NCBI GenBank assembly: GCA_903905735.1 | Contig: CAIVHU010000016.1 | Span: 1 to 64,000, forward strand | Direction: 5' to 3' | From: an uncultured beta proteobacterium | Lineage (GTDB): Bacteria; Pseudomonadota; Gammaproteobacteria; Burkholderiales; Burkholderiaceae_C | Length of the DNA: 64,000 nt | The notes under the pieces: model-generated | The model's database searches: none | Told to the model about the DNA's origin: nothing | What the model saw: the letters and a program-made list of their open reading frames with translations, nothing else | Position numbers and translations under genes: made by a program | In this document: piece by piece, positions 8,822 through 19,307 of the stretch | How the letters are laid out: each line of letters starts with the position of its first letter | Numbering within the stretch: the stretch's first letter is position 1

Positions 8822-9571
8822 ATGAAAGTCCTGGTCGCAGTCAAACGCGTGGTGGACTACAACGTGAAGGTCCGTGTCAAGTCGGACCAGACCGGTGTAG
8901 ATATCGCCAACGTCAAAATGAGCATGAACCCGTTTGACGAAATCGCCATCGAAGAAGCCGTGCGCCTGAAAGAAAAAGGCATCGCCACCGAGATCATCGC
9001 TGTCTCCTGCGGTGTCACCCAATGCCAGGAAACCCTGCGCACAGCCATGGCCATCGGCGCTGACCGTGCCATCCTGGTTGAGTCCACCGCCGACCTGCAA
9101 CCCCTGGCCGTGGCCAAACTGCTCAAAGCGCTCATCGACAAAGAACAGCCCGGCTTGATTATTCTGGGCAAACAAGCCATCGACGACGACTGCAACCAGA
9201 CCGGCCAGATGCTCGCTGCGCTGGCGGATCTACCGCAAGTCACCTGCGCCAGCAAAATTGAAGTGGCCGACGGTAAAGCCAGCATCACCCGCGAAATCGA
9301 CGGTGGCCTGGAAACCCTGAGCGTGACCCTACCAGCCGTCATGACTGCGGATTTGCGCCTCAACGAACCCAGGTACGTCACCCTGCCCAACATCATGAAG
9401 GCCAAGAAGAAGCCGATGGACGTGATCAAGGCCGAAAACTTGGGTGTCGACGTCACGCCGGGCATCAAAATCCTCAAAGTCACCGAGCCACCCAAACGCA
9501 GCGCTGGCATCAAGGTGCCTGATGTCGCCGCCCTGGTGGACAAGCTCAAGAACGAAGCCAAGGTCATCTGA
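8822..9571 (+). CDS. etfB: Electron transfer flavoprotein beta subunit
   Basis: A 249-residue ETF beta subunit. It begins [20 protein letters not shown] as in other EtfB proteins and carries the signature region [31 protein letters not shown]. With EtfA it forms the FAD- and AMP-binding heterodimer that takes electrons from acyl-CoA dehydrogenases and passes them to ETF-ubiquinone oxidoreductase. GGAGAG precedes the ATG. It is followed 35 bases later by etfA. Confidence 0.97.
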   Translation: MKVLVAVKRVVDYNVKVRVKSDQTGVDIANVKMSMNPFDEIAIEEAVRLKEKGIATEIIAVSCGVTQCQETLRTAMAIGADRAILVESTADLQPLAVAKLLKALIDKEQPGLIILGKQAIDDDCNQTGQMLAALADLPQVTCASKIEVADGKASITREIDGGLETLSVTLPAVMTADLRLNEPRYVTLPNIMKAKKKPMDVIKAENLGVDVTPGIKILKVTEPPKRSAGIKVPDVAALVDKLKNEAKVI

Positions 9572-9606
9572 CCCGGCCATTGAACAAGACATTTGAAGGA
9601 AGATAC

Positions 9607-10542
9607 ATGACCGTCCTCGTTATTGCCGAACACGACAACACCCACCTCAAACCCGCCACCCTGAACACCATCACCGCTGCCAGCCAACTCGGTGGTGACG
9701 TGTTTGTGCTGGTGGCTGGCTTCAACGCCGCCGCTGTGGCTGCTGCCGCTGCACAGGTCGCTGGTGTGAGCAAAGTTTTCCACATCGATGCCGACACCCT
9801 GGCCCACGGCGTGGCCGAAAACGTCAGCGCCCAGGTGCTGGCCCTGGCGGGTGGCTACAGCCACATCCTGTTTGCCTCCACCGCCTCAGGCAAGAACATT
9901 GCCCCGCGCGTGGCGGCCAAGCTCAATGTTGGCCAGATCTCTGACCTGACCAAAGTCATTAGCCCCGACACCTTTGAGCGACCGATTTACGCTGGCAACG
10001 CGATTGCCACCGTGCAAAGCACGGATGCGATCAAGGTCATCACCGTGCGTACAACGGCTTTTGATGCTGCAGCCCAGACTGCACAAGGGCCAGCAGCTAT
10101 TGAGACCATAGCAGCAGCAGCCGTGCCGGGCAGCACCATCTACGTCGGTAGCGAGATCGCCACCAACGATCGCCCTGAACTGACCGCCGCCAAGATCATC
10201 GTCAGCGGTGGCCGGGCGCTGGGCTCACAAGAGAAGTTCAACCAGGTGATGATCCCGCTGGCCGACAAACTTGGTGCCGCCGTGGGTGCCAGCCGCGCGG
10301 CGGTGGATGCCGGTTACGCCCCGAACGACTGGCAGGTCGGCCAGACCGGCAAGATCGTGGCACCGCAGCTCTACATTGCCGCAGGCATCAGCGGTGCCAT
10401 CCAGCATCTGGCGGGCATGAAGGACAGCAAGGTCATCGTGGCCATCAACAAAGACCCCGAGGCACCGATCTTCAGCGTGGCCGATTACGGGCTCGAAGCT
10501 GACTTGTTTGTGGCGGTGCCGGAATTGGTTGCCGCCCTTTAA
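9607..10542 (+). CDS. etfA: Electron transfer flavoprotein alpha subunit
   Basis: A 311-residue ETF alpha subunit. The C-terminal FAD-binding domain is clear: [58 protein letters not shown] and [23 protein letters not shown] chose ATG 9607 ([11 protein letters not shown]) with GAAGGA in front rather than the ORF-track start at 9580. A stem-loop terminator follows 17 bases after the stop, so etfBA can be expressed without the downstream dehydrogenase gene. Confidence 0.97.
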   Translation: MTVLVIAEHDNTHLKPATLNTITAASQLGGDVFVLVAGFNAAAVAAAAAQVAGVSKVFHIDADTLAHGVAENVSAQVLALAGGYSHILFASTASGKNIAPRVAAKLNVGQISDLTKVISPDTFERPIYAGNAIATVQSTDAIKVITVRTTAFDAAAQTAQGPAAIETIAAAAVPGSTIYVGSEIATNDRPELTAAKIIVSGGRALGSQEKFNQVMIPLADKLGAAVGASRAAVDAGYAPNDWQVGQTGKIVAPQLYIAAGISGAIQHLAGMKDSKVIVAINKDPEAPIFSVADYGLEADLFVAVPELVAAL

Positions 10543-10558
10543 GGCTAACACCCATGCA

Positions 10559-10584
10559 GGGCATCCGCGCGATGCCCTTTTTTT
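10559..10584 (+). terminator. Rho-independent terminator after etfA
   Basis: GGGCATC-cgcgc-GATGCCC followed by TTTTTTT is a perfect 7-bp stem with a 5-base loop and a T run just downstream of the etfA stop codon. Confidence 0.88.
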
Positions 10585-10638
10585 CGCCCCGACAGCCGTG
10601 CCGGTGCAGCAGACATCAAACACATCAGGAGACACACC

Positions 10639-12429
10639 ATGAGCTACGTTGCCCCCCTCAAAGATATGCTGTTCAACATCAAATACCTCGCAGGTATTGA
10701 CCAGATCCAGCAATTGCCCGGCATGGAAGATGCCGGGTTCGATACCGCCCAGGCGGTGCTGGAAGAGGGCGCCAAGTTTTGCGAAGGTGTGCTCAGCCCG
10801 CTGAACTGGGAAGGTGACAAGAATCCGACCTCCTGGAAAGATGGCGTGGTCACCGCCACACCCGGTTTCAAGGAAGCCTTCCAGCAATACACCGAGGCCG
10901 GTTGGCAAGGCCTGCAACACCCGGTGGCTTTTGGTGGCCAGGGCCTGCCCAAAACCATTGGCTCGGTGATGGGGGAAATGCAGAACTCCGCCAACATGAG
11001 TTTTGCGCTGTTGCCCCTGCTCACCGATGGTGCGATTGAGGCGCTGCTGACCGCTGGTTCGCCCGAGCTCAACGCCATTTACCTGGAGAAACTGGTCAAC
11101 GGCCAATGGACCGGCACCATGAACCTGACCGAGCCACAAGCCGGCAGCGATCTGGCGGCCGTGCGCACCCGCGCCGAACCACAGCCCGATGGCAACTTTA
11201 AGATTTTTGGCACCAAGATTTTCATCACCTGGGGCGAGCACGATCTGGCTGAAAACATTGTGCATCTGGTACTGGCGCGCGTGGTGGGTGCGCCCGCCGG
11301 GGTCAAGGGCATCAGCCTGTTTGTGGTGCCCAAGTTCATGGTGGGTGCCGATGGCTCCGTTGGTACACGCAACGATGTGCAGTGCGTCAGTATCGAGCAC
11401 AAGTTGGGCATCAAGGCCAGCCCGACCTGCGTGCTGCAGTTTGGTGACCACGGCGGTGCGGTGGGTTACCTGGTCGGCGAGGAAAACCGGGGTCTGGAAT
11501 ACATGTTCATCATGATGAACGCTGCGCGTTATGGCGTAGGCGTGCAGGGTGTGGCGATTGCGCAAATGGCTTATCAGAAGGCGGTGGCGTTTGCAAAAGA
11601 ACGTGTTCAAAGCCGCCCGGTCGATGGCTCACTGCCCGCAGCCGGCCCGATCATTCACCACCCGGATGTCAAGCGCATGCTGATGACCATGCGCGCCTAT
11701 GTAGAGGGTTGCCGGGCGTTGGCCAGCGTGGCCGCTGCGGCTTATGACGCAGCGCACCACTGCCTGGATGCCGAAGTGGCGCAGCAAAACGAGACTTTTT
11801 ACGAATTCATGGTGCCACTGATCAAGGGCTACAGCACTGAAATGAGCCAGCTGGTCACCTCGCTGGGAGTGCAGGTGCACGGTGGTATGGGTTTCATCGA
11901 GGAAACCGGCTGCGCCCAGTATTACCGCGACTCGAAAATTTTGACCATTTACGAAGGCACCACCGCCATTCAGGCCAATGACCTGGTGGGTCGGAAAACC
12001 GCCCGCGATGGCGGCCAGACTGCCAAAGCGCTGGCTTTGCAGATCGAAACCACCGAGGTTGCGCTGGCTGCCACCGCCACGCCCGACGCGCTGGCCGTAG
12101 CCAAGCGCCTGGCCACAGCGCGCCAGGCTTTTCTTGACGTGGTGGATTTTGTGGCGGGTAACACCAAGGCGCACCCCAACGACGTGTTTGCTGGTAGCGT
12201 GCCGTACCTGATGCTTGCGGGCAATCTGATGGCGGGCTGGCAAATGGGCCGTGCCCTGCTGGTGGCGCAAGAAGCCATCACGCGTGGCGAAGACGTGGCC
12301 TTCATGCAAGCCAAGATCACCACCGCGCGTTTTTACGCCGACCACATCCTGACCCAGACCCCGGGCCTGCGCGACAGCATTGTGGAAGGTGCAACCTGCG
12401 TGACGGCGCTCTCACTCGATCAGTTCTGA
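10639..12429 (+). CDS. Acyl-CoA dehydrogenase, 596-residue type
   Basis: A 596-residue FAD-dependent acyl-CoA dehydrogenase of the long subgroup with an extra C-terminal domain (the group that includes 3-methylmercaptopropionyl-CoA dehydrogenase DmdC). Motifs include MNLTEPQAGSDLAAVRTRAE, IKASPTCVLQFGD, LGVQVHGGMGFIEETGCAQY and YRDSKILTIYEGTTAIQANDL. It oxidises an acyl-CoA to the enoyl-CoA and would pass electrons to the ETF encoded upstream. The exact substrate cannot be told; in this subgroup it is often a short- or medium-chain acyl-CoA. ATG 10639 has CAGGAG in front. Confidence 0.9.
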   Translation: MSYVAPLKDMLFNIKYLAGIDQIQQLPGMEDAGFDTAQAVLEEGAKFCEGVLSPLNWEGDKNPTSWKDGVVTATPGFKEAFQQYTEAGWQGLQHPVAFGGQGLPKTIGSVMGEMQNSANMSFALLPLLTDGAIEALLTAGSPELNAIYLEKLVNGQWTGTMNLTEPQAGSDLAAVRTRAEPQPDGNFKIFGTKIFITWGEHDLAENIVHLVLARVVGAPAGVKGISLFVVPKFMVGADGSVGTRNDVQCVSIEHKLGIKASPTCVLQFGDHGGAVGYLVGEENRGLEYMFIMMNAARYGVGVQGVAIAQMAYQKAVAFAKERVQSRPVDGSLPAAGPIIHHPDVKRMLMTMRAYVEGCRALASVAAAAYDAAHHCLDAEVAQQNETFYEFMVPLIKGYSTEMSQLVTSLGVQVHGGMGFIEETGCAQYYRDSKILTIYEGTTAIQANDLVGRKTARDGGQTAKALALQIETTEVALAATATPDALAVAKRLATARQAFLDVVDFVAGNTKAHPNDVFAGSVPYLMLAGNLMAGWQMGRALLVAQEAITRGEDVAFMQAKITTARFYADHILTQTPGLRDSIVEGATCVTALSLDQF

Positions 12430-12445
12430 CCGAACCGGCGGTCAC

Positions 12446-13225
12446 ATGCTGAAATGGGTCGCCGAGGTCATGTTGGCTGGCCTGATGGCCTTGGGACTGC
12501 CATCTGCGGCCCTGGCGCAAAACACGCTGGTGCAGTTGACCACGCGTGCGGGGGTCACCACCAGCTACTGGTGGATGCCTCGCGACGGCGCAGTGGCCAC
12601 CGTACTGCTGTTTTCGGGCAGTGGCGGCGGTATCGGGCTCAAGGACGGCGTGCCGCAGTCAGGCAACTTTCTGATCCGCTCGCGTGACGAGTTTGCCAAA
12701 GCCGCGTTGAATGTCGCGCTGGTGGGCAACCCGAGTGATGCCAGAAAACTGACCCCGGTGTTTCGCCAGTCACAAGAGCATCTGGCGGATATTCGCGCCA
12801 CCGTGGAAGACATCCAAAAACGCAGCAAGGTGCCGGTGTGGCTGGTGGGGACGAGTCAGGGCACGCTCAGTGCGGCTGTCAACAGTGTGGCACTGGGTAC
12901 GTCGATTGCCGGGCTGGTGTTGACTTCAACGGTAACCGGCAGGCAGTTTGGCGGATCGGTTACCGACATCGCGCTGGAACAAATCCTTGTGCCCGTGCTG
13001 ATCTTCCAGCACAAGCGCGATGCCTGTCGACTCACCCCTGCCTATGCGGCCGAACGCCTCATGGGCCGACTGGAGCGCGCGCCCATCAAACAATACATGG
13101 AGATCGATGGCGGGGCAGACCCGACAGGCGACCCTTGTGAGGCGTTTCACTATCACGGCTTCATCGGCATGGAGGCGCAAGCGGTTGCGCAGATCGTTCA
13201 GTGGATCAAGAAGCCCGGCAATTGA
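12446..13225 (+). CDS. Secreted alpha/beta-hydrolase-like protein
   Basis: A 259-residue protein with a signal peptide (LAGLMALGLPSAALA, cleavage before QNTLV). A nucleophile-elbow candidate GTSQG occurs in WLVGTSQGTLSAAVN, preceded by a strand and LLFSGSGGGIGL that could form the oxyanion region. A late His in FHYHGF could complete the triad. The specific function is unknown. It starts 17 bases after the dehydrogenase stop, so it is probably co-transcribed, yet its periplasmic location argues against a direct role in acyl-CoA oxidation. Confidence 0.75.
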   Translation: MLKWVAEVMLAGLMALGLPSAALAQNTLVQLTTRAGVTTSYWWMPRDGAVATVLLFSGSGGGIGLKDGVPQSGNFLIRSRDEFAKAALNVALVGNPSDARKLTPVFRQSQEHLADIRATVEDIQKRSKVPVWLVGTSQGTLSAAVNSVALGTSIAGLVLTSTVTGRQFGGSVTDIALEQILVPVLIFQHKRDACRLTPAYAAERLMGRLERAPIKQYMEIDGGADPTGDPCEAFHYHGFIGMEAQAVAQIVQWIKKPGN

Positions 13226-13287
13226 CGTCAAATGACTCGACAGCCAGGCAGTGCGAGCGCCCGGTCAGCATAACAGAATTTATAAGA

Positions 13288-13330
13288 AATCAGGCTCTAG
13301 CTCCCGTTATATAAGCGTTAGCAGCTATGA
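13288..13330. repeat. Palindromic element copy 3, between convergent genes
   Basis: caggctctagctcccgttat then ataagcgttagcagctatga matches the element: ctagc...ttat, loop, ataagcg and the agcagctat tail. It lies in the 127-base space between the secreted hydrolase and the convergent metallo-beta-lactamase gene and probably acts as a bidirectional terminator. Confidence 0.7.
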
Positions 13331-13352
13331 ATGTCATAGTATTCAACGCCAC

Positions 13353-14717
13353 TCAGGTCGGCCAGGTAGAACCCGCTTCAGGCACCAGGGCGCGCCAGCC
13401 CAGCTCGTGTTTGATTCGACCACGCAAGGTGTCGGCCGGGCCGGCCTCGCCGTGCACCACGTACACCTGATCAGGTGCCCGCGGCATGGTGCGCAGCCAA
13501 GCCAGCAATTGGTTGGCATCGGCGTGGGCTGAAGCCGATTGCAGTTGCACCACCTCGGCGTTCACCTCCACATTGCGGCCATGGATGCGCACCGTCTTGG
13601 CCCCACTGGCAAAGCTGGCTCCGCGCGTGCCCGGGGCCTGAAAGCCGGTCAGGATGATCATGTTGCGATGGTCGCCTGCGTAGTGGGCCAGGTGGTGCAG
13701 CACGCGTCCGCCGGTAGCCATGCCGCTGGCCGAGAGGATGACCATCGGGCCATGTCGGCTGGCCAGCGCTTTTGACTCGTCGGTGCTGTTGACCATGGTG
13801 GCGCCCTGGGTCAGGGCGCGGCTGTCATGCTGGCTCAGACGGTGTTCGCCGGGATGGCTTTCGAACAAATGCGTGGTGTGCACCGCCATCGGGCTGTCCA
13901 GAAAAACCGGCAGCGAGGTCGGCAAGTCCCCTTTGAGTTTGAGCAAATGAATAGCGTGCAACAGAGCCTGGGCGCGGCCTACAGCGAAAACAGGCACCAC
14001 CGCCACGCCACCGCGCTTGGCCACCCGTTGCAAGGCCGGGGCCAGTTCGGCCAGGATGTCTTCCACTGGGTGAATGCGGTCGCCATAGGTGGATTCGATC
14101 AGCACCGTGTCGGCCTGCGGCGCGACCTCAGGCGGGCTCATGATCAGGTCGTCCGGGCGGCCCAGGTCGCCAGAGAACAAAATGCGCCGCCCGGCGACTT
14201 CCAGCAGGATGCTGGCTGCGCCCAGGATGTGGCCAGCCGGCGAAAAGGTGGCTTTCCAGCCCGGCAGAGGGCTGAAGGTTTTGCCAAAGTCCACGGTTTT
14301 GATGAAGGGCAGCGCATCAAGTGCGTCCTGGCGCGTGTACAAAGGCAGGGCGTTCTCGTGTTTGGAGAGCTTGTGCCGGTTGGCAAACTCGGCATCTTCT
14401 TCCTGGATGTGACCGCTGTCAGGCAACAAAATCTTGCACAGGTCACGCGTGCCGGGGGTGGCATGGACATGGCCGGTGAACCCTTCTTTTACCAACAACG
14501 GCAGGTAACCACTGTGGTCCAAGTGAGCGTGGGTGAGCAGCACGGTGTTGATTTGGTCGGGTGCCACTGGCAGCGGGGCCCAGTTGCGCAAGCGCAGTTG
14601 TTTGTAGCCCTGAAACAGACCACAGTCCACCAGCAGGCTCTTGCCATCATGGTGCACCAGGTATTTGGAACCGGTGACGGTGCCTGCGCCGCCCAGAAAA
14701 GTGATGTTGACGCTCAT
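13353..14717 (-). CDS. MBL-fold / beta-CASP nuclease-like protein
   Basis: A 454-residue metallo-beta-lactamase fold protein with the zinc motif LLTHAHLDHSGYLP, a beta-CASP insertion and the RMMBL-type C-terminus (ASAHADANQLLAWL, VVHGEAGPADTLRGRI). The family includes RNA processing exonucleases (CPSF73/YSH1-like), so an RNA or nucleic-acid hydrolase role is likely but not proven. ATG 14717 (MSVNITFLGGAGTVTGSKYL) matches the family start. It converges on the secreted hydrolase gene across a palindromic element. Confidence 0.88.
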   Translation of the reverse strand: MSVNITFLGGAGTVTGSKYLVHHDGKSLLVDCGLFQGYKQLRLRNWAPLPVAPDQINTVLLTHAHLDHSGYLPLLVKEGFTGHVHATPGTRDLCKILLPDSGHIQEEDAEFANRHKLSKHENALPLYTRQDALDALPFIKTVDFGKTFSPLPGWKATFSPAGHILGAASILLEVAGRRILFSGDLGRPDDLIMSPPEVAPQADTVLIESTYGDRIHPVEDILAELAPALQRVAKRGGVAVVPVFAVGRAQALLHAIHLLKLKGDLPTSLPVFLDSPMAVHTTHLFESHPGEHRLSQHDSRALTQGATMVNSTDESKALASRHGPMVILSASGMATGGRVLHHLAHYAGDHRNMIILTGFQAPGTRGASFASGAKTVRIHGRNVEVNAEVVQLQSASAHADANQLLAWLRTMPRAPDQVYVVHGEAGPADTLRGRIKHELGWRALVPEAGSTWPT

Positions 14718-14821
14718 ATTGAAGCTCCCAAAAAGAAATGCCACCAAGTCTTTATAGACCTGATGGCATCATTTGGATAGCCTCTCAATCAAACGATGTG
14801 GCAACCGTGGGGCATTGTTTT

Positions 14822-14900
14822 GCAGCCGGGCCGCCCCAAGGCAAAACGCGGCCCCCTTGGGGGGCAGGGCGCCACACGCAGTGGGCAACCGTGGGGACAA
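14822..14900. repeat. GC-rich repeat, family 2, copy A
   Basis: A block with gggccgccccaaggc, then cggcccccttggggggca and a later acgcagtgggcaac. The core cggcccccTYggggggca plus downstream acgcagt recurs inside cysN at 54906. I recognise similar GC-rich intergenic repeats from Comamonadaceae genomes. It fills most of the space between dnaJ and the MBL-fold gene. Confidence 0.65.
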
Positions 14901-14906
14901 TACCGG

Positions 14907-16043
14907 TTAGCTAAAAAAACTCTTTAGCCGGTCGGTCCAACTGTCACCCGTGGGGGAGTGTTTGCTGCCGCCTTTTTTCAGTGACTCGTCGAGCTCACGC
15001 AGCAGCTTGCGCTGGTGCTCTGTCAGCTTGACCGGGGTTTCGATCACGATATGGCAGTACAAATCACCGGGGTAGCTGGAGCGCACGCCCTTGATGCCCT
15101 TGCCGCGCAGCCGGAACTGCTTGCCGGTTTGCGTGCCTTCGGGGATATCGATGGCAGCCTTGCCCGCCAACGTGGGCACATCAATTTCGCCGCCCAGCGT
15201 GGCGGTGACGATGCTGATGGGCACCGAGCAATGCAGGTCGTCGCCATCGCGCTCGAAAATATCGTGCTTTTTCAGACGGATTTCGATGTACAGGTCGCCC
15301 GGTGGGCCGCCGTTGGTGCCGGGCTCACCGTTGCCTGCACTGCGAATGCGCATACCACCGTCGATACCGGCGGGGATTTTGACCTCCAGCGTCTTCTGCT
15401 TCTTGGTCTTGCCCTGGCCATGGCAGGCCGGGCAAGGTTCCGGAATCACCTTGCCAGTGCCGCGGCAGGTCGGGCAGGTTTGCTGCACGCTGAAAAAGCC
15501 CTGACGCATTTGCACCGAACCGGTGCCACTGCAGGTGCCGCAGGTTTTGACCTGGGTGCCCGGCTTGGCGCCGGTGCCGTGGCAGGTGTCGCAGTTGTCC
15601 CAGCTTGGGATGCGGATCTGCGCGTCTTTTCCTTTGGCCGCTTCTTCCAGCGTGACTTCCATGGCATAGCTGAGGTCGCTGCCGCGATACACCTGGCGGC
15701 CCCCGCCTGGGCGACCACGCTGCTGGCCGAACATGTCGCCAAAAATATCACCAAACGCCTCGGCAAAACCGCCGTAAGCTTCGGCACCACCTGGGCCACC
15801 GCGCATGTTCGGATCCACCCCGGCAAAGCCGTGCTGGTCGTAGGCAGCACGCTTTTGCGGGTCCGACAGCATCTCGTAGGCTTCCTTGGATTCCTTGAAC
15901 TTTTCCTCAGCCACTTTGGCTGAGTCACCCTGGTTGCGGTCAGGGTGGTGTTTCATCGCATGTTTGCGATAAGCCTTTTTGATTTCTTCGTCCGAGGCGT
16001 TTTTGGGAACGCCCAGAACTTCGTAGTAATCTCTTTTTGCCAT
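14907..16043 (-). CDS. dnaJ: Chaperone protein DnaJ
   Basis: A 378-residue full-length Hsp40. The J domain carries the HPD motif ([10 protein letters not shown]), followed by a Gly/Phe linker and four zinc-binding CxxCxGxG repeats ([32 protein letters not shown]), then the substrate-binding C-terminal domain. It stimulates DnaK ATPase activity and delivers unfolded clients. It lies 103 bases after dnaK on the same strand, with a strong hairpin between them. Confidence 0.98.
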   Translation of the reverse strand: MAKRDYYEVLGVPKNASDEEIKKAYRKHAMKHHPDRNQGDSAKVAEEKFKESKEAYEMLSDPQKRAAYDQHGFAGVDPNMRGGPGGAEAYGGFAEAFGDIFGDMFGQQRGRPGGGRQVYRGSDLSYAMEVTLEEAAKGKDAQIRIPSWDNCDTCHGTGAKPGTQVKTCGTCSGTGSVQMRQGFFSVQQTCPTCRGTGKVIPEPCPACHGQGKTKKQKTLEVKIPAGIDGGMRIRSAGNGEPGTNGGPPGDLYIEIRLKKHDIFERDGDDLHCSVPISIVTATLGGEIDVPTLAGKAAIDIPEGTQTGKQFRLRGKGIKGVRSSYPGDLYCHIVIETPVKLTEHQRKLLRELDESLKKGGSKHSPTGDSWTDRLKSFFS

Positions 16044-16072
16044 GGTCTATTCGTGCCTGGTTTCAATACAAA

Positions 16073-16107
16073 CGCCGCGTTGAACCACCTCAGTGGTCAA
16101 CGCGGCG
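16073..16107 (-). promoter_or_regulatory. Hairpin between dnaK and dnaJ
   Basis: CGCCGCGTTGA and TCAACGCGGCG form an 11-bp stem that extends to about 15 pairs around one bulge. There is no long T run on the minus strand, so it looks like an attenuating or RNA-stabilising hairpin that lets dnaJ be expressed at a lower level than dnaK. Confidence 0.6.
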
Positions 16108-16146
16108 CGTGTTGCTTGTGTGAACAACCGTGTGAAAGGGTCCGCC

Positions 16147-18096
16147 TTAGGGTTTCTTGACTTCTTTCACTTCCGCATCGACCACATTGTCGTCTTGTGC
16201 AGCCGCACCGCCTTGCGGACCGGCGGATTGACCAGCAGCGGCTTCAGGTTGCGCAGCAGCGGCTTCCTTGGCCTGCATGTCGGCGTACATCTTTTCCCCG
16301 AGTTTCTGGCTGACGGTCATCAAAGCCGTGCTTTTCTCGTCAATGGTAGCCTTGTTGTCGCCTTTGAGGGCTTCTTCAAGCTCTTTCATGGCTGCCTCGA
16401 TTTTTTCCTTCTCGCCAGAGTCGATCTTGTCGCCGTACTCGGTGAGGCTCTTTTTCACGCTGTGCATGCTGGCTTCAGCGGTATTGCGGGCTTGCACCAG
16501 TTCGAGTTTCTTTTTGTCGTCTGCGGCGTTGAGCTCGGCATCTTTCACCATTTGCTGGATCTCGGCTTCAGACAAACCTGAGTTGGCCTTGATGGTGATC
16601 TTGTTTTCCTTGCCGGTGCCCTTGTCTTTGGCGCCCACGTGCAGAATGCCGTTGGCATCAATGTCAAAAGACACTTCAATTTGCGGCAAACCACGTGGAG
16701 ATGGCGGGATACCTTCCAGGTTGAATTCGCCCAGCAGCTTGTTGCCGGTCGCAATTTCACGCTCTCCCTGATAGACCTTGATGGTCACAGCGGGCTGGTT
16801 ATCGTCGGCTGTCGAAAATGTTTGCGCGAACTTGGTCGGGATGGTCGTGTTTTTGGTGATCATCTTGGTCATCACGCCGCCCAGGGTTTCGATACCCAGC
16901 GACAGCGGTGTCACGTCGAGCAATAACACGTCGGTACGGTCACCAGACAACACCTGACCCTGAATGGCAGCACCCACGGCCACGGCTTCGTCGGGGTTCA
17001 CGTCCTTGCGCGGCTCTTTGCCAAACAGTTCCTTGACCTTTTCCTGTACCTTGGGCATGCGGGTCATACCGCCGACCAGGATCACGTCATGAATGTCGCT
17101 TGCGCTCACGCCAGCGTCCTTCATGGCGGTGCGGCAGGGCGCTATGGTGCGCTCAATCAGTTCTTCCACCAGGGACTCCAATTTGGAGCGGGTCAGCTTG
17201 ATGTTCAGGTGCTTCGGACCAGACGCATCAGCGGTCACGTAGGGCAGGTTGATGTCGGTCTGGGCGCTGCTGGAGAGCTCGATCTTGGCCTTTTCAGCGG
17301 CTTCTTTCAGGCGCTGCAGAGCCAGGACGTCCTTGCCCAGATCCACGCCTTGTTCTTTCTTGAACTCGGCAATAATGTAGTCAATGATGCGTTGGTCAAA
17401 GTCTTCACCACCCAGGAAGGTGTCGCCATTGGTGGACAGCACTTCAAACTGCTTCTCACCGTCCACGTCGGCAATTTCGATGATGGAGATGTCGAACGTG
17501 CCCCCACCCAGGTCATAGACGGCGATTTTGCGGTCACCCTTTTCATTTTTGTCCAAGCCAAAAGCCAAGGCAGCAGCGGTGGGTTCATTGATGATGCGCT
17601 TGACTTCCAGACCAGCGATGCGGCCAGCGTCCTTGGTGGCCTGGCGTTGTGCGTCATTGAAGTAAGCGGGCACGGTGATCACGGCCTCGGTCACGGCTTC
17701 GCCCAGATAGTCTTCAGCGGTTTTCTTCATCTTGCGCAGCACGTCAGCGCTGATCTGCTGGGGCGCCATGCGGTTGCCACGCACTTCCACCCAAGCATCA
17801 CCGTTGTCAGCAGCGGCAATCTTGTAGGGCATCAGGTCGATGTCTTTTTGAACTTCCTTTTCAGTGAACTTGCGACCGATCAGGCGCTTGACCGCGTACA
17901 GCGTGTTTTTCGGGTTGGTCACTGCCTGGCGCTTGGCCGATGCTCCGACAAGCACTTCGCCGTCTTCCTGGTAGGCAATGATGGAGGGCGTGGTGCGCGC
18001 ACCTTCGGCGGTCTCATTCACCTTGGGCGTGTTGCCTTCCATGATGGCGACGCAGCTGTTGGTGGTGCCCAGATCGATACCGATGATTCTTCCCAT
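16147..18096 (-). CDS. dnaK: Chaperone protein DnaK (Hsp70)
   Basis: A 649-residue Hsp70. It begins [19 protein letters not shown] with the phosphate-binding loop; [14 protein letters not shown] and [14 protein letters not shown] follow in the ATPase domain. The substrate-binding domain and the acidic C-terminus ending EVKEVKKP are intact. It binds exposed hydrophobic peptides in an ATP cycle driven by DnaJ and GrpE. An AGGAG precedes the ATG. It lies between grpE and dnaJ, the standard heat-shock order. Confidence 0.99.
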   Translation of the reverse strand: MGRIIGIDLGTTNSCVAIMEGNTPKVNETAEGARTTPSIIAYQEDGEVLVGASAKRQAVTNPKNTLYAVKRLIGRKFTEKEVQKDIDLMPYKIAAADNGDAWVEVRGNRMAPQQISADVLRKMKKTAEDYLGEAVTEAVITVPAYFNDAQRQATKDAGRIAGLEVKRIINEPTAAALAFGLDKNEKGDRKIAVYDLGGGTFDISIIEIADVDGEKQFEVLSTNGDTFLGGEDFDQRIIDYIIAEFKKEQGVDLGKDVLALQRLKEAAEKAKIELSSSAQTDINLPYVTADASGPKHLNIKLTRSKLESLVEELIERTIAPCRTAMKDAGVSASDIHDVILVGGMTRMPKVQEKVKELFGKEPRKDVNPDEAVAVGAAIQGQVLSGDRTDVLLLDVTPLSLGIETLGGVMTKMITKNTTIPTKFAQTFSTADDNQPAVTIKVYQGEREIATGNKLLGEFNLEGIPPSPRGLPQIEVSFDIDANGILHVGAKDKGTGKENKITIKANSGLSEAEIQQMVKDAELNAADDKKKLELVQARNTAEASMHSVKKSLTEYGDKIDSGEKEKIEAAMKELEEALKGDNKATIDEKSTALMTVSQKLGEKMYADMQAKEAAAAQPEAAAGQSAGPQGGAAAQDDNVVDAEVKEVKKP

Positions 18097-18167
18097 GATG
18101 AACTCCTAAATAGTCAGATGTGTGTAACTTGTGGACAGCCTGAAATTTTTCAAGCTGGAGATGAGGT

Positions 18168-18740
18168 TTATTTCGCTGCAGCGACGGTGACCAATGCCGG
18201 GCGCAGCACCCGGTCGGAAATCAGATAACCCTTTTGCAGCACGGTGACCACCGTGTTGGCTTCCTGCTCTGACGGCACCACGCTGATGGCCTGGTGCTGG
18301 TGCGGGTCAAATTTGGCACCGGCAGCCGGGTTGATGGCGATGATCTTGTTGCGCTCCAGTGCCGCCTGCAACTGACGCAAAGTGGCTTGCGCACCTTCAC
18401 GAATCTGCTCCACCTTGGCATCCTTGATGGCTAGCCCGGCTTCCAGACTGTCAATCACCGGCAGCAAGCTGTCGGCAAAGCCTTCGAGCGCAAATTTGCG
18501 TGATTTGGCGACTTCGTCCTCGGCGCGGCGACGGGCGTTTTCCACGTCAGCCTTGGCGCGCAGGTACTGGTCAGCGAGTTCAGCACTCTTGGCCTGCAAT
18601 TCAGCCAGATCGGCCTGGCACTTGGTCAGCATGTCCGACTCGTAAGTCGCCATGGTTTCCCGGATGTTTTGGGTATCAGCTGCAGGAGCTGGGGAGGCGG
18701 ACTTGTCCGCAGGGGGCGTTTGGGGTGTTGAGTCAGACAT
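18168..18740 (-). CDS. grpE: Nucleotide exchange factor GrpE
   Basis: A 190-residue GrpE with a long N-terminal helix ([29 protein letters not shown]) and the C-terminal beta domain motif [44 protein letters not shown]. It exchanges ADP for ATP on DnaK. It is the first gene of the grpE-dnaK-dnaJ cluster and has a sigma32-like promoter immediately upstream. Confidence 0.97.
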   Translation of the reverse strand: MSDSTPQTPPADKSASPAPAADTQNIRETMATYESDMLTKCQADLAELQAKSAELADQYLRAKADVENARRRAEDEVAKSRKFALEGFADSLLPVIDSLEAGLAIKDAKVEQIREGAQATLRQLQAALERNKIIAINPAAGAKFDPHQHQAISVVPSEQEANTVVTVLQKGYLISDRVLRPALVTVAAAK

Positions 18741-18772
18741 GCGGTGAGGCGATTTTTGAAATAACGATGCTT

Positions 18773-18802
18773 CGATGTGGCGATGGGCCTGATGTTTTCA
18801 AG
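18773..18802 (-). promoter_or_regulatory. Sigma32-like heat-shock promoter of grpE
   Basis: On the minus strand CTTGAAA is followed after 15 bases by CCACATCG, close to the heat-shock consensus CTTGAAA-N13-15-CCCCATNT. It lies about 35-60 bases upstream of the grpE start. Confidence 0.6.
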
Positions 18803-18860
18803 ACCCCGCAAAAACTTTTTTATCGGGAATGATCGCCACCTTCAATGGGGTCATCCCCAT

Positions 18861-18887
18861 AAAAAAGGGCACCTGCTACAGGTGCCC
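18861..18887 (-). terminator. Terminator after the FKBP gene
   Basis: On the minus strand GGGCACCTG-tag-CAGGTGCCC is followed by TTTTTTA: a perfect 9-bp stem and a T run, 22 bases past the FKBP stop codon. It separates the FKBP gene from the grpE promoter. Confidence 0.88.
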
Positions 18888-18909
18888 GCTTGCTGCAGAT
18901 CAGAGGCGA

Positions 18910-19260
18910 TCAGGAGATTTTCAGAAGTTCAACCTCAAATTTCAGCGTGGCCTGTGGCGGAATCACGCCGCCTGCGCCACGCGCGCCGTAGCCGAGGCCA
19001 GGCGGGATGATCAGCGTGCGGGCACCGCCCACTTGCATGCCAGCCACACCTTCGTCCCAGCCGCGAATGACCGCGCCTGCGCCAAGGTTGAAGACAAAGG
19101 GTGTGCCACGGTCTTTGCTGGAGTCAAATTTGGTGCCTTGCATACCATCCTGAAAAAGCCAGCCGGTGTAGTGAACGGTGACACGCTGGCCTTCGGTGGC
19201 GACATCGCCAGCGCCTGCTAGGTTGTCTTCGTATTGGAGTCCTGAGGGAGTCGTGATCAT
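18910..19260 (-). CDS. FKBP-type peptidyl-prolyl isomerase
   Basis: A 116-residue single-domain FKBP. Motifs include VTVHYTGWLFQDGMQGTKFDSS, VIRGWDEGVAGMQVGGARTLIIPPGLGYG and ATLKFEVELL, which form the proline-isomerase pocket. It has no signal peptide, so it is cytoplasmic. The start ATG 19260 (MITTPSGLQYED) is typical; the ORF track extends further. It lies just upstream of grpE but ends at its own terminator. Confidence 0.95.
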   Translation of the reverse strand: MITTPSGLQYEDNLAGAGDVATEGQRVTVHYTGWLFQDGMQGTKFDSSKDRGTPFVFNLGAGAVIRGWDEGVAGMQVGGARTLIIPPGLGYGARGAGGVIPPQATLKFEVELLKIS

Positions 19261-19307
19261 GGAGTTTGGTAATGGAACAGGGTTGGAGCGACTGATAGCA
19301 AAGGCGA

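Noticed and set aside
10085-10125. cagcagctattgagaccatagcagc inside etfA, resembling the palindromic element
   Set aside because: The encoded residues ([10 protein letters not shown]) fit the normal EtfA alignment as I know it and there is no ctagccctt half or loop; probably a chance match.
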